The notes under the pieces were generated by a model. The model ran no database searches. It was not told the DNA's origin and saw only the letters and a list, made by a program, of their open reading frames with translations. From positions 62,001-126,000 of the forward strand of contig JAREIK010016312.1 of the NCBI GenBank assembly GCA_029783825.1: a stretch of 64,000 nt of DNA, written 5' to 3'. The translations under genes and the position numbers were made by a program. Numbering within the stretch: the stretch's first letter is position 1; each line of letters starts with the position of its first letter. Source of the stretch: Sapria himalayana (Eukaryota; Streptophyta; Magnoliopsida; Malpighiales; Rafflesiaceae). Below are positions 12,016 to 26,395 of this stretch, piece by piece.

Positions 12016-13885
12016 AATAAAATATGCACAGGCAAACAATGTGCATATGTGGGGTGTTCGACATTCTGCCAGTTTGGCATAGCTTCGCACCTCGGGATGC
12101 ATGCTCGTCGGCGAACATCTTGGAATGAGGGCCTGTCAAATATTTTCCAGGAGCATGTCGATCTTGGCGTTCCTTCCAGGTCTCCCAGCAGATCAGCATG
12201 GGCACGTAACTCTAGATCTACTCGAGGTCCGTGGGGATCATGGGCATGGTATTCTAGTGGATGGCCTACTTGAGGTCAAAGTCCCCATCGTGGATTGTTG
12301 GGTAGAACTTGTCCCACATCTTCTGTACCTCCTCACATTGTACGAACAGGTGGGCCATGTCATCCTCCAACTCGCAGGTGATAGATTTGGACGTGATGTT
12401 GTAGCCTTTTTGTCTGAGCATCCCTTCCATCAGGATGAAGCCGCTCAGAAGCCTCCGCACGAAAAAGGAGATCTTCAGAGGGTGTGGTGGTGCCAAATAG
12501 CAGCCCACTTGGGGTCTTCCGGCTACTGCTGCATGAATATATCCTAGGCCAACTTGAACATAATTGGCCCCAGTTGGGGGTCCATATCACCACGCCATGC
12601 ATGTGCATGGTGATTCTGAGTATCCTGTCGATCGTGTTAGAGGGCAGGTGGCAGGTGAGCTTGTTGGCATCCCATCTGTCACCCCAGAAGAACTCCCTGA
12701 CCAGGGTCTCGGGGAGGCCTATTTGGGATGCGTCATAGACACTCTTTTCGTCCAGCCGCTTGTCCTTCCAGAAAAAGATGTTTGTCTCCCACACGCTACA
12801 TGAGGTTTTGCTCCGTGAGGGCTACCTCACCTTTGATGTCCTCCAAAGGAGCATGTCAGATAATCTGTTTCCTAGCATCAGGTAGTCGGTGCCCTCGTAC
12901 TTACTTCGGAGGAACTTGTTGAAGAGCGAGTCCTTAATGCAGAACTCCCACCAGTGCTTGACGTCCATTGCCCTGGTGACAATCCCGAGGTCGTGGAATA
13001 TGAGTCTGCTCTCCTCATGGGGCTGGCAGAGGGTGGCCCACCTGGCATAGTGAATGTGCTTGATGTCGCGTCCATGTTTCCGAAAGAACTTGGACATGGG
13101 CCTCTCCAGCATTTTTACGGTGACCGCGGGCAGCTTGACTGCTTGCATCAGGTAAAGTGGGATGGGCGAGAGGACATGCTTGATCATGACGATCTTGCTC
13201 TCACTGAAGAAAAGTTTGTTCCACCAACCCTCGATCAACCTCCGCAACTTCTCAACGATGGCGTCGTAGTACCAGCTCTTGACACTACCCTTGAAGAGGG
13301 GTCAGTTGAGGAACGTGATGGGAAGTTCCCCCTTCTCCATGCCGACGAGGTCCCTCAACTTGGTGACCTGCCACTGCTAGGGCGCCGTGCCATCCCTGAA
13401 GTAGAAGGCACCCTTCTGTAGGTTTTTCGCCTCGTCGGAGACCGCCTCATACCTCTCAAGGATGGCCCTGACCCCGGTGATCGAGTTGGGCTGGCAATTG
13501 GTGAAGATGATGGTGTCGTTGATGACCATGACCACAATGCCAATGAGGTACCTGATGCATGGGTGGGCCCAATACAGGTCGTCGAGCAACCTTGAGAGGT
13601 ACTCCGTCGCCAAGACTAAGAGCACCAAGGAGAGAGGGTCCCTGGCGTAGTCCCCGCGAGGAGTGGAAGAAGCCCGCGAACTCACCGTTGATCATCAAGG
13701 AGAACCAGTTCCATGAGATGCATCGCTCAACCATGCTGTTCTAGGTGTCCAGGAAGCCCATCCTCGACATCACCTACATAAGGAAGGAGCAGTTGACGCT
13801 TGGTTCTCTGAAACGCACTTGTGGAGGACCCTGCTTACCCTACTCGGCAGGACCTTGGCGATCGTCTTGTAGGAGGTGTTGCACC
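12016..13885 (-). pseudogene. LINE (L1-type) reverse-transcriptase remnant
   Basis: Minus-strand pieces in several frames make up the C-terminal half of a plant L1-type ORF2. In order: YKTIAKVLPSRVSRVL (about 13870-13830), FSLMINGEFAGFFHSSRGLRQG then a shifted DPLSLVLLVLATEYLSRLL (13700-13570), a polymerase box reading VINDTIIF where (F/Y)ADD is expected (about 13520), an IEGWWNKLFFSESKIVMIKHVL block (13240-13170), RLDEKSVYDASQIGLPETLVREFFW (about 12750), and a zf-RVT-like block ending HLFVQCEEVQKMWDKFY (12330-12290). Frameshifts, stops and the lost catalytic Asp pair make it inactive. The endonuclease half is absent, consistent with 5' truncation near 13885. Confidence 0.8.
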
Positions 13886-15314
13886 GTCTAGAATTTAGGA
13901 TTTAGGGTTGTTGGAAAGTGTTACAATATGTTACAAAGCTACTGCCCTAACACTACATATCAAATTCAATGATGCTGTGACTTTTAAAAAATTTGTGACA
14001 TTTGATCTTGTAAATCTCAGAGAAAGGTACGTGATTGATGACTAGATTTTGAATGACAAACCTGAAGATTAAAACTAGAAGAAGTAAAATAATATATTGA
14101 GGATAAAGCTTGGATGTTTGAGGTAGATGATGATGATATATAATGTAAAAACTAAGTTATATGTACTATACACAACATGTCTATACACAACATGTCTATA
14201 TATAAGTTATATATATATAATATATATTTATATATTGGGTGTATATATATGTACTATGTACATAAACACATGTCTATATAAAACTTCTATTTAAACATAG
14301 CATATAGTTGTATATATAGATAATATATACATAATATATATATTATATATATATGTATGTATGTATAAATATATATATATATAATATAGTATATAAATAC
14401 ACATATTTTATATATTGTGCATGTATATGGACTTGGTAATATATAGATATTTGGAAATATTTTATTTTATTTTATTTTATTTCTCTACATTCTACATGTT
14501 ATATATTGATGTGTAATTTTTTAATACTGTCATAGATATTGAGAGAGAGATATTTTGTGATCTATTGATTCCAATATACCATATCATAAATATTATTTGA
14601 TTTAGAAATATTATTTGATACAATAAATTATATAAAAAAAAAGCTGAGTCTCAAACCAAACTTATTTTAATTAACTATTTATGTAAAATACAATAAATTT
14701 TAGATATTTAAAGAAAATTTTCATTAACTATTTATGTAAAATTGACTCGAAGGTAATTTTCTGTATTTAAAAAACTCTAAAAATGTACTAAATGCCAATT
14801 TTCATGTTTCTAAACAGCATTTATTGACATTTATTAAGCTATCCGTGCTACCTGCCCTGGATGGGGTGGGGTGGATGAACCGATGAAAGCCGCAACGGCG
14901 AGCACGAGCTGGACTGGACCATCATAGCTGATAACTTTGGTCTCCAATCGAGCCATCTAGGATGGTTAAATTGCTGTGGTTCGGCTTTGTTTGGTCGTCT
15001 CGAGGTTGCTCTTCCCGCCTCTTTTCTCTTCCCTCTCATTTTTCCATCCCCAAGAAAAGCCGAAGAGGGCCATGGCCTCCTACTTAATCTTCCACTCTCT
15101 AAGCTTCATCCAACTGCATGCTTCATTCCAGTACTTCCAATTTTTCTTAAACCAACGATGGTTTAATTAAATCGGGGGACGGCACCATTCTGCAGAAACA
15201 CCATCAAGAAGCTCCATTAATTCGTCTGAAATGATCAGCTAGGGTTTGTCAAGTTACTCGATAAATCAATCTCTCGGGTGTTCTAAGATGTTACTGCTTA
15301 GTAGTTGAGTTGAT
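13886..15314. other. AT-rich spacer and presumed PAT1 promoter/5' UTR
   Basis: 14150-14420 is dominated by (TA)n/TATATG microsatellite. From about 14850 base composition changes: a CT-rich leader-like stretch (15010-15070) and CTAATC/TCTCTCTAAGC words precede the PAT1 start at 15315. No TATA box could be assigned with confidence. Confidence 0.4.
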
Positions 15315-16157
15315 ATGGAGCGTTCTGATAAAGCCGATTCCAAAGAAGCGGCTTCTCCGTCCCCATCTGGTTTGTTCTCCGCTGTTTTTCGGAACCACTG
15401 ATTTTCCTTGATAATTATAAATATATCTCACCCGCGTTATGATCGAAAAATGAAAGTGTGAGCGTGGCTTTCTTTTCTGCTTCTGTACTCTTCCTTCTTA
15501 TGTATGCTAACTCGAAGACACCTACGTTTTGGTATATTTCTTTCTTTTACGTTTCATTTCGTACCACCTGCTGCAAAAGGAATGCGCCCACAGTCACGAT
15601 CACGGCTCCGCTGGCTAAACTATTATAAGAATGATGTTTTCCTGTCTGGGTCTTGTAACTCTATAATTATTTGATCGACTTCTTTTCAGGAGAGCTCTTT
15701 GATGCTTCGCAATATGAATTTTTCAATCAGCTTGCTGTGGAAGACATGCGGTTAGGTGGGTTAGCAGATGAAGAGGATGGTGTTGTTTTTGGATCCATGG
15801 ATGACGAGTATAACTTGTTTAAAACAGAAGTACGATCTGGTTTCTTAGCTAGCTGTGTCAATGGCTCTCATCGCTCATGTGCTGTGTGTTTTTTTTCACT
15901 TCATGGTTTATTCCTTCTCTGCCAACATGTTTCCCATTCTTTCAACCATAGGAAATTCAATTTTAAATGATCAATGCTTTGGGTTGGCCATGTTCTTGAA
16001 TTTGAGATGAACACTTAAAACAAGTTACATTTTACATTGTTAAGTTAACAATGTAATCTTTGCAAGTTAACAAGTTGTGTCATTGTGGATGTGTCTAATG
16101 TTGACTCTGTCACTCACCATTTGATTTATCGAAATTTTTAATTTAAACATTAAATAA

Positions 16158-16188
<31 letters not shown>

Positions 16189-19100
16189 TGGATATATTAT
16201 ATTTTAAATTATCATGGATGTGAATATAATTCTAGTTATCAATGTCAATTGATTCACATCATCCACATAATTATAAAAATTATCCATTGTACACTTTTTT
16301 TGCATTGAACCATGAATAATCAAACTTTATGACTAGCTTCTCTTCCAACAAGAATGATTTTTAATTAAGCTAGGGGTGTGGTTAAATTATCACCATTGTA
16401 CATTTGTTGCTATCTTCATGGTGGCTTTTCATCATTTGCTATTTTTACATTGTTATCTGTGCTCCTATCATCTCAAAAATTATTTTCTAATTGCATCATA
16501 AATATTTTCCTCCCCTTTGCCATTCAAGATGCATAATTTGTTTGGATTTGTTTTTCCAGTGTTAGTTTTGGCTTCAATTTGTATCCAAAATGGGTTTCTT
16601 TTTTTTTAATTGTTAAGTACATGGGTAAGAAACTCGGATTGCAACTAATTTCTAATGGATATTATAGATTTTATATTTATATTATTATTATTATTATCAC
16701 CAACCAAGTTTCATCTTAATTACGTAGAGTTTGGTGTATAGATCATGTATATTTAGTTAATTCTATAAAAATTATGTTTATTCTTAATTATTTTGTTATT
16801 AAATTATTATTTATTATTTTTTCTTAATTTTGTTAAGATAGGCTATAGTTTTTTTTTTCTTTTCAATAGAATTGTTTGACACTTTCTAACTAGTCCATTA
16901 GGAGATTTAAGTTAGACAACAAAATTATCTTAGATATTTATTTCTTATTTTATTATCTATAATAGTTATTTTTATTTTTTTAATAATATAAATTTTATCA
17001 TTTCTAGTTCTTACACATATCTATATTACCATTGGTATCTCTACCAACAATGTCATTTGAATATTTTTTATTTGATAGTCACTTTAATGCAATATAATTA
17101 GTTTTATAGTTTTATACAATTTTTCTTCTACTTTATTTGATATTTTTTATTTATCAAAAATAATTCTTGATATAAAATTTTTATTTAATTTATTTATTTT
17201 TAATTTTATGAAATATATCAAAATTAATTTATATATTTTTACTTAATATAAAATCTTGATACTTGAAATAATTGAAATAATTTATATATTTTTTATTTTA
17301 CTTAATATAAAATCAATTTACTACAATTCTCATTATATTGATCATTGTAAACTATTATATTTGGATTATGTAGTGTATTGCTTAAAGCTGACATCTTTCT
17401 ATTGATAGAAAATTTGTGATAATTTTATTAAGGTTGGATGTGTATCCGACATCATTTTTCGCTCTTATTTGAGCTTTGGACTGGCACTATAAGCATGGTT
17501 CACATAGGTGGAGGACTAATATTTTATATTCTAAAACTATTAAAATATTTTGTGCATTATGGACCGACAAGTCAAATATTGTGATTTCACTTCTATATGA
17601 TATTTTATTTATTTTCTCATCTTCTACATGCTTTATTCTTCATGGTGTTAGTTTCCAAAGTTACGAGTCTCTAAAATAATTGTAGTTCTACTAAAATAAT
17701 GCTATTTTGCACAATCTTATTTGTCAAAGGGTGGTAGGTCTTTGGTTCGAGACTCATTAGATGAAGGCTCTGATTTTTAGGGGGGTGAAAAAATTTAATC
17801 TCTCATAGAAACATGAGTTTTGTGCTCCAAGCACGTCCTTTTTTGTCTGTATGTGCGCATCAATTTGTCTGCTTTTAGATATAAAAAAATGTATATTTCA
17901 TTGCATCAATCATCAAAATTGTCGGGAATATGCTCATGATCGTTGAACCCTCTACGAAAATGAGTCGCAGATGAGTTGATCCCATCATTTTTTATAAGAG
18001 ATGTTCCTTCAAAAGATGAGATATCAAGTGTTGCTTATTGATGGATACTTGCATGAACCTAGAGGTGTCAACTGGCCCGGCCCTGCACGAGGCACGGCAC
18101 GGCGGCATGGGTTCTTCTCGTGCCGTTTCACGCGGGCACGCGTGGGCGTGACCCAACCCTCCTGAAAAAAAGGACCGTGGGTCGGTGATTGGATCCCGAC
18201 CCGCGGTCCCGACCCGGCACGGCACGGCCCGGCACGGTAGCACGTTCGTGCCCGAAAAAAATGGCCCGGGCCATGCCGGGCCGGCCCGTTTGACAAATCT
18301 ACATGAACCCTAAATCTGAAAGTTTGATTGATTGGATTATATTGGTGTTTTAGTAAATAAGAAGCTCGAAGAAATCTAAACGTTGCCACTGTGCCTTTAA
18401 TCTCATGATGTTGTCCATTCTTTTCTATTTCAGGGAATAGAATTAGGATCATCTTCAAAGACAGAGGATTTGGCAACCACGTTTGCCAAGGTCACATTGT
18501 TCTACTTGTATCTATCATATACGTGTTCATCATGGCTGATAAGATTGTTGATCGACTCAAAATGAATATTCACACACAATTCTATCTATTTTTTTGTCAC
18601 TTTCTTGTATATGTACTTGTGGATTATGTATTTTATAATTAATTAATATTATTTATTTATTATTTCTTTAAAATGAAGAAATTAAAGGGCTCATATTAGC
18701 CATACCTTTTGGTGGTGAGAATTAGATTATAAAAAGTGATATAATCCATACTAGAATAGAATATATGCAAAATTATAAGCATCAATGTGATCGACAAAAT
18801 GCAAGTTATTGTTGCATGCCAAGTTTTATTTTGTCACAATGTGTAATATATATTTTATTTGTAATATACTTTTTGTCATTCAAATAGGCACAATTCAAGA
18901 ATGGGTCTGAACATTCTTAGATTTTTAGATGAGAGTCTTGTCTCTTTGGTAAACAACTAGTTACCGTTTTCTTCTACAATCAAAGATTGTTTTTTTGATT
19001 TTGGATTCCAGCTTCCAATCTGTGAAATCTACTAGAGGAGCTAGGTTTTTCATATGATACGTAGAGCTTAAGTATTCTAGATCTACTTGAAATTGGGGAA

Positions 19101-22100
19101 GAGTGCTTCAACATGGAAAAGTTGGTGTCAAGTGGGCTAGGTGGCCTGGGCAGACCACGAGGCATGACCTGAAATAGCCGTGCCAGGGCCCAACATGGCA
19201 TGGTCCAGAACTGTGCCTAGACTATGGTTTTGCTGGCCTGTGGCAAGGGATGTGCAGTGTTAGGCCATGGCTAACTGTGTTGGGCCAAGCATGACATGTG
19301 TTGGTGGCCCATTGGTATGATCCACAAGCATGGGGCACGAGTCATGGGTCATGTTAAAAAAAAAAAACTTTATGACTTGCCGCACCTGCCTCTCTTTCTC
19401 TCCAGTCTCCCCTTGTCTGTTACATTTACGTAACGGGAAAGAATTGCTGCCTCGATAATGATAGGGACAGGTGCAGACCCATTGCTAATTTTGTCGGTAA
19501 AAAAAAATTAGTTTTTATCTTATTTTATTTTTTGTCGTCGTTGAATTTGCTTTCAATGGATACTAGTGATGGCTATCAGTTTTTTGTCCATTGTAAATTA
19601 TAAAAATAAAAAAAATATTATCGTAATGTAAAATTTTTTATAAATATATAATAATTTTTTTTTATATTCATCGAATTTATTTTATCCTCTCATTTTTCTC
19701 CTATTGTTTGCTTTGCTGTGATGTTTGCTCTGGTCTCTAGGGTGGGCTTCCTAGTTTAGAAAAAGAGATGGATTGTTTCACATAAAGTTATGCTATTATG
19801 ATATATATTTAATTTTTAATTATTAGTTTGTGTTTTAATTTTAAAATTAAAAAAAATATATAGTTTTTTAAATTAGAATTATAAATGACATAAAAAAATA
19901 ATAAATGATAATTTTAATAATATTGATTTTAATTTAGATATAGATAATAATGATAATCCAATCAAAAAATTTGTGGTTGGCATTATGTTTTTGTCAATAA
20001 TCTCGATTCATTTATCACAAAAACTTAAAATTAAGTAAAATTTAGTAATATAGACTTATTTTAATATAATTTAAAATAAAAATTATAAGATTATTAAATA
20101 ATAATTTGTATAGTATATATACATGTAGGAATATTGATGGTATTAGTTATTTTAAGAGATATACCGAATTATTCATCAAAAAATATGATATATTCCTAAT
20201 AAATTTAATTGTGTTGTAGGACTTTTGAAGTTGAATTAATTTTAATTTTATTGATCCCATTTATTTATTATAATAAATTTGAGAGAGAAAATATGTTCAA
20301 TTTTATTTTTATTATAAGATTTTCAATTAGATTTAAGGATACAATTAAATATTTAAGAATTTAGTAGATATAATATTAGAAGTAAATTAAAATACTTTAT
20401 CATATTCATTGATTAGTATACATCTTATTCAATTGGTTATTTTTTTAGATTATAAATTTTCTTTATTTTTTTTCAATATATAATAATAAATAAATTTAAT
20501 AAAGTATAAAAATTTTTAGGAGTGATAATATATTAGATTATATGTATTATAATTTTAATATTTGTTTCATTGATCAACATATCATACATCTTATTTTTTG
20601 TGATATTACACCATCACAAGTTATATATAGAAAAAATAATTTATTTTATCAATCATATATTATTTTATTATTTTTTATTGTATGACCTTTAAAATAGTAT
20701 ATTCTGAAAATATATTATTTAAATCACATCTTAAAATATCTGATAGGACTTATTTTATTTAGCATCTTTTTTCATGATGTGACAAGATGATAAATTATGT
20801 TCTTTTAATTAATCTAATACTCAGAATGGGTAAAAAAATTAATAGAGTATTGGTGAATGTTATTTTTTGAGTATGATGCTTATGCAGAATATAAATTTAT
20901 TAAATAAATCTTAATTTATTATTATTATTATTTTACTTATTTATAGTCAGGCATGAGTTTCTAATTATCAAAGAGAGGCATTCATTGCCTTAGTCTAAAC
21001 TTGTTGGCACAAATAATAAAAAATCGTATGTATGATATTATTTTTCAAGGATTCAATTTCAATTTACATAATCTTATTTAAAGGACTATCCCTACTATTT
21101 CTTAATGGACACATTTGTTGATGTGGATCTTACATCATGAGAGGAAGAAATAATTACATATGAAGGTACTAAGAATTAGATATATTGATTTTGTTGGTTT
21201 TGTTAATGAAAAATTTATTGTCATTTTTTTTTTATTTTGTTCAAGATATAGACAATTATATTTGTATTTCATTATTTTTTTCTTTATTATATTTAATAAT
21301 TATTTATAATTTATGTATGTTTTTATATTAATATATTTGAAATGTTAATTATTGAAGTTAATTTTATTTAAATATGTGTTGTATATGTTTTAAAATATAT
21401 AAATAACTATAATTCCCTAAAAAATTCTAAAATTTTCTAAAGTGCATGGCTAGTGCCTCTGAGCACAGCTAAATTGAGTTGCTTTGGCTAATCACTAATG
21501 GCATGTAGGTGTACTTGATTCCTTTTAATATTATGATGCTAACATTAATATATTTTTGTACTTTGATTTGCCTAGAATATTTGAAGGTGTTTTCAAGAGT
21601 GAACATTATTTTATGATTTGATGGATAATGTTAATATTATCACACAACCTTGTTGCTTGTTTTGTTTGTATCTAAGTTTTTTCATATTATTTTATTTGTA
21701 AGTTATATTGTTTGTTAGTTTAATTGTAGTATTATTTTGTTATTTTAAAATAAAATATATAATTTATTTTATTTGTATATATATAATTTTGTAGCTTTAT
21801 TATAATTTATGTCTAGCTTGATAAAAATTTCGTTGCTAATTTTGAATATAAGAAATGGAAAAAAAAATAAAATATATTTGAGTCATATTTGTCACATGAT
21901 ATGAGTGTGAGCTCATACTTATTCTTTTGAAACATATGAATATGTTGGAGTTTAATAAAATTATGTATTATGATTTTTATTATTTAATTATTTTTATTGA
22001 TTTTTTTTATGAAATATTTACAAGTTATTTTAATTTTGAATATAAATCATGTGGACCTATTTTTATTTATTTTTGTAAAAAATTAGATATCATATTTTGA

Positions 22101-25100
22101 TGTGTTGATAAATATTTTTGTTTAAGAGTAATAAATTTTGAGTTTTAGGTCATTAGATATCATATTTTTGATTTTTACAGACAAGACTATCAAAAGATTT
22201 AAAATTTCTCAGATCTTATACTAAGGAAAATCTTAGTAAATTGGGTATGATTTTTTTTTAAAAAAAATAATTAAAATTAAATTTGAGTATGTTTCATTAG
22301 AGTATTATTTTATGATTAGTAAATAAATATTTGGCTGATGTGAACATAAGGTTTCTTAATATAAATGTTTGTGGACGCATTTGTAGTGAGACATTCATAA
22401 TGAAAATATATTAAATAAATTGAATAATTTTTTAATTATTTTAGATTATACTATGTTGGTTATTTTATTTAAGATATATTATATTGTTTATTCAATAGTT
22501 ATACTAGAAGAGAAAAGATGATGAGTTGTGAAATATATATTTATTGTTTATATTAGTACATATAAAGATAGATGTTATGTATTAGTGTGATAGTAAGAGT
22601 TTTTGTCAAAAAATAGTAGATTTATGATTTGAGACTAAGGACGTGTCTTTTTTTTTTTTTTTTTTTGGCTGAATGCTGAAATCAATTTGATTTCAGCATT
22701 CAGCCATTTGTTTTTTTATTTTTTATTAATTTATCATTGAATTTTTATAAAAAATATCCGAAATAAAATACCAAAAAATTTGACATTTTTCATTTAGAAA
22801 AAGCTTACTCCTACGCAATCAAAACCCTAAATTCGGTCTCTGATTATCTATTTAGTATTAAATTAAAAAAAATAAATGATTTAATGCTTAATGCTATTAA
22901 TTACTATTTAGTATTAATCTCAAAAAAAATTTTATTCGGTATTAAGAAAAAATAAATAAATATCACCTAAGCATATGTACTCTCTTTTGATTTCTTGAGC
23001 GTAAAATTATTATATTAATTTATTTTTGACCTTATTCTAAGCAGGAATCTTATGCATTGAATATGTTTTTTTATTTATTTATTTTAGTACAATCAAAGAT
23101 TATAGATATAATTATTATTAATTATTATTGTTCAAGTAAAATAATTATTATTTATTAGTAATTTCATACATATAATATTATTTTTCAATATTTCATTTTC
23201 AATGGTTACATGAGCTATTTGTTGCATGTTGATGTGGATGAGTATAGGGATTCTAGTTGATCATTTGAGTTTTCTTCATATGAGTCTCATTTTTTTCTAC
23301 CTATTCAATTTCAATATGGGAGGATACTTACTGTTGCATGTCGATGCAAATTAGTTCTTCAAAGAAAATTTTGATACACACCCACACACACACACACAGA
23401 GATATGTACATATGATATATCATATATTTGCATGATTGATGTTAGGTATAGTGATAATGGCTAATTCCATGCTAGGAGATTTTTATTTATAATATTTATT
23501 ATTTAAACAACTTTGATATGTAAATTCACTTGTATTATATGATTTTTCGTAAATTTATGAAAAGAGTTATTGAGGTTTTAAATTATTTTTTTACGGAAAT
23601 ACAAGTGTTTTAAATTATTTTTATCTTATAATTATAATTTAAATGAGTGACATAACTTATTGCTAATATAAATAAATGATATTATTTTTATTTAAAATGA
23701 TAATATAATTTTTCTAAGATCTAGCTAACAAAATAAGAAATTAATGATGGTTTGATTTTTTTTAGTTTATATGTATGAACTAATATCAAATTAATGATAT
23801 AATAATTATTTCATATTATATCAATCTATAGAGATCATTAATACCATAATAGTGTATGAACTACTTTTTTTGGAGATATTCATATAATATATGGTTTTTT
23901 TTAAATGTGGTTCTAATATGCATTCAATGTGCTTATAATATGAAATTAGTTTTATTTTATTTTATTTTTTTGATATATCAATGAACTTTGCTAGTCATAT
24001 ATTGTCATTATAACCTTATACATATTTATGTTTTATATTTATATTTATTTTATATTTTTGAATGAAGATTTCAAATAAGAACTGTGCATGCTTTGGATAA
24101 ATAAAATTCATATAAATAATTTTTATAATATCAAAATTGAGTTTTGTTGAGGATGATAAAATTTAATTTTATGATTTTATTATACTCATTTAATAATTTA
24201 TATTTTAGTGGGATGACGAGTATATTTATTTAAAAGTGATAAAATTTTGATTCGAGACTCATAAAATATATCCTTTTCTTACCTTTCTTACTTGTGCTAA
24301 AGTGTGAGCCTTGTATATTAGGTATGATTTTCTCTACTATATGTGTATGATAAACTATTATACTTCGAGCATAGTTATTAATGGTGCACCTAGAGGTGTC
24401 AACCAGGCCGGGCAGGCCCGACACGATGCACGGCACAGGAAAATCCTGTGCTCGGGTTAGTCACGAGCCGTGTCGTGTCATGCCGTGCCTGATCCGGCAC
24501 GGTTTGGCCCGTGGCATGGCACACCGGCACGGGTTCATCCCGTGTCGGGTGTTCCCTGAGCCCGACCCCGCAATTGCCACTCCCGCAAAAAAGACAGCGG
24601 GTCGGGTCTGATCGTACCCTACCCGCGGTCCCACGAGGCCCGAACCGTACGGCCATACCAGACACGGCACGGCCCGTTTGACACCTCTGCTGGGTGCACC
24701 TCAGGCATGCCTAAAGACTAGACTCTGCTACCCAGCTCATGCAAAAGCACCTTGCCTCGTCTCATCTTATACATCTCACAAATCATATTATTTTCGAAGC
24801 TTACTCATAAATCATATTATTCTTAAAACTCTTTATTCTCAAAAATCATAAATAATATGTATTACGTCTTAGAATTTTGTATCTTGAATTATTAAATTTT
24901 CTTTGTATTTTTAAAAATTTGAATATCTATGATTATCAGAAATACTAATTATGAGAAATATTAATAATACTTGATTTTTATATTTAATAGTATTTACTTG
25001 ATTATATTTTAATAATAAATAAAAAATAATATATCGTAAAAAAAAATATCTAATTATTATATCTATTTGGTAGGATGCACCTAAAAATAATTTTGTGGCT

Positions 25101-26012
25101 TCGTGTTTGTGCAAGAATCTAGGGTTTGTTTGAAATTAAATTGCAGTTTTTATTACTATTATACAACAAAAAAATTGACACTTTTTGTCAACATGATGAC
25201 ACACACACACATGTGCGTGTGTGTGTGTGTGTCAGCATGGTGAACAGTAGTTTTTTTTTTTTTTTGTTTTTTAATACATGTTGGCTATTTGTCATGTTTT
25301 GTTTTGCATTTTATTATCTGAAATCATATTTGATTTTAATTGCTCTTTGGTTTTGTGATTTTGGTGTTCAGCTGAACAGAGTCATCACTGGTCCAAAGAA
25401 TCCAGGCGTAATTGGTGATAGAGGTTCTGGATCTTTTTCAAGAGAATCTGGATTAATTTCAAGAGAAAGTGAGTATTTCTATTGTGGTTTCTAGTATATA
25501 TGTTCTTATGTGAAGCAGGAACTAACTTTATTATTTGCCTGCTCTTTTGGCATCCTCATTTGTGACTATGTCCTTTGCATGCTCATTGTAGAAATTTCAG
25601 TATTCTTTAAATTTAAAAAATAATAAAAATAAAAAAAAATAAAAAAAAATAAAAAAATAAAAAAAATAAAAAAAAATAAAAAAATAAAAAAAAATTTAAA
25701 AACAAAAAATAATAAAAAATGTTCTACAAATAAGTTACATATAAAACACTTGTTTTAAAAGTTCTTTATGGAATTGAAATAGAAAGCTATGTTATTTGCA
25801 TGAAAATAGCTAACACTGCTAGCATGGTTAACTATATCAGATTAGCTAGAGGTGTCAAATCGGCTGTGTCTGATCATTATTGTCGGAAGCCCGTTACGTG
25901 AAAAACGAAATGGGTGTCCGGGTTGCGTGGCCGGTCAACAATTATAAACTCACAAATCACAATTAAGTTGATCGCGATAAGTTCATTCACCCTATCTTCT
26001 CTCAATGGGCAT

Positions 26013-26044
<32 letters not shown>

Positions 26045-26358
26045 GATTTTATCTTCGAATTGAGCTAGATAAATTGTATCCAAGTGTATGATCATGTTTG
26101 ATCCACTAGTTGTTCATAAAGGTTACAAATGGGTTGTGTGGCCGGAGTTTGGCCCAAGAAAGTTCGCCTAGGGATGACATAATTTAGCTGAAATTGTGAC
26201 TAGAACAAACATAGGCCAGCCCATGGTACAGCTTGGGCTGTGCTGTGCCAAATGAATCGGGCTAGCCTGGGCTTGAGACCCGACCTAGCAGCTTGTGGGC
26301 CAATGGCTTGCACCTGGGTGCCCTCTTTTGGAGGTGTGCTGGCGTGACCTGACATTAT

Positions 26359-26395
<37 letters not shown>

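Larger units (their letters stand above)
18491..25371 (+). other. PAT1 intron 3 (6.9 kb)
   Basis: Donor AAG|GTCACA (weak), acceptor GTTCAG|CTGAAC. Mostly anonymous A+T-rich DNA (19500-22600 and 22720-24380) with no credible coding frame. Recognisable inserts: a diverged GC-rich element near 19118, a foldback at 22666, a (CA)n run at 23378-23398, the hAT MITE 24391-24692 and an (AC)n(GT)n palindrome at 25199. Confidence 0.85.

Noticed and set aside
11833..13744. Many overlapping 60-155-codon frames on both strands
   Set aside because: Pieces of, or shadows to, the decayed LINE; none is an intact gene.
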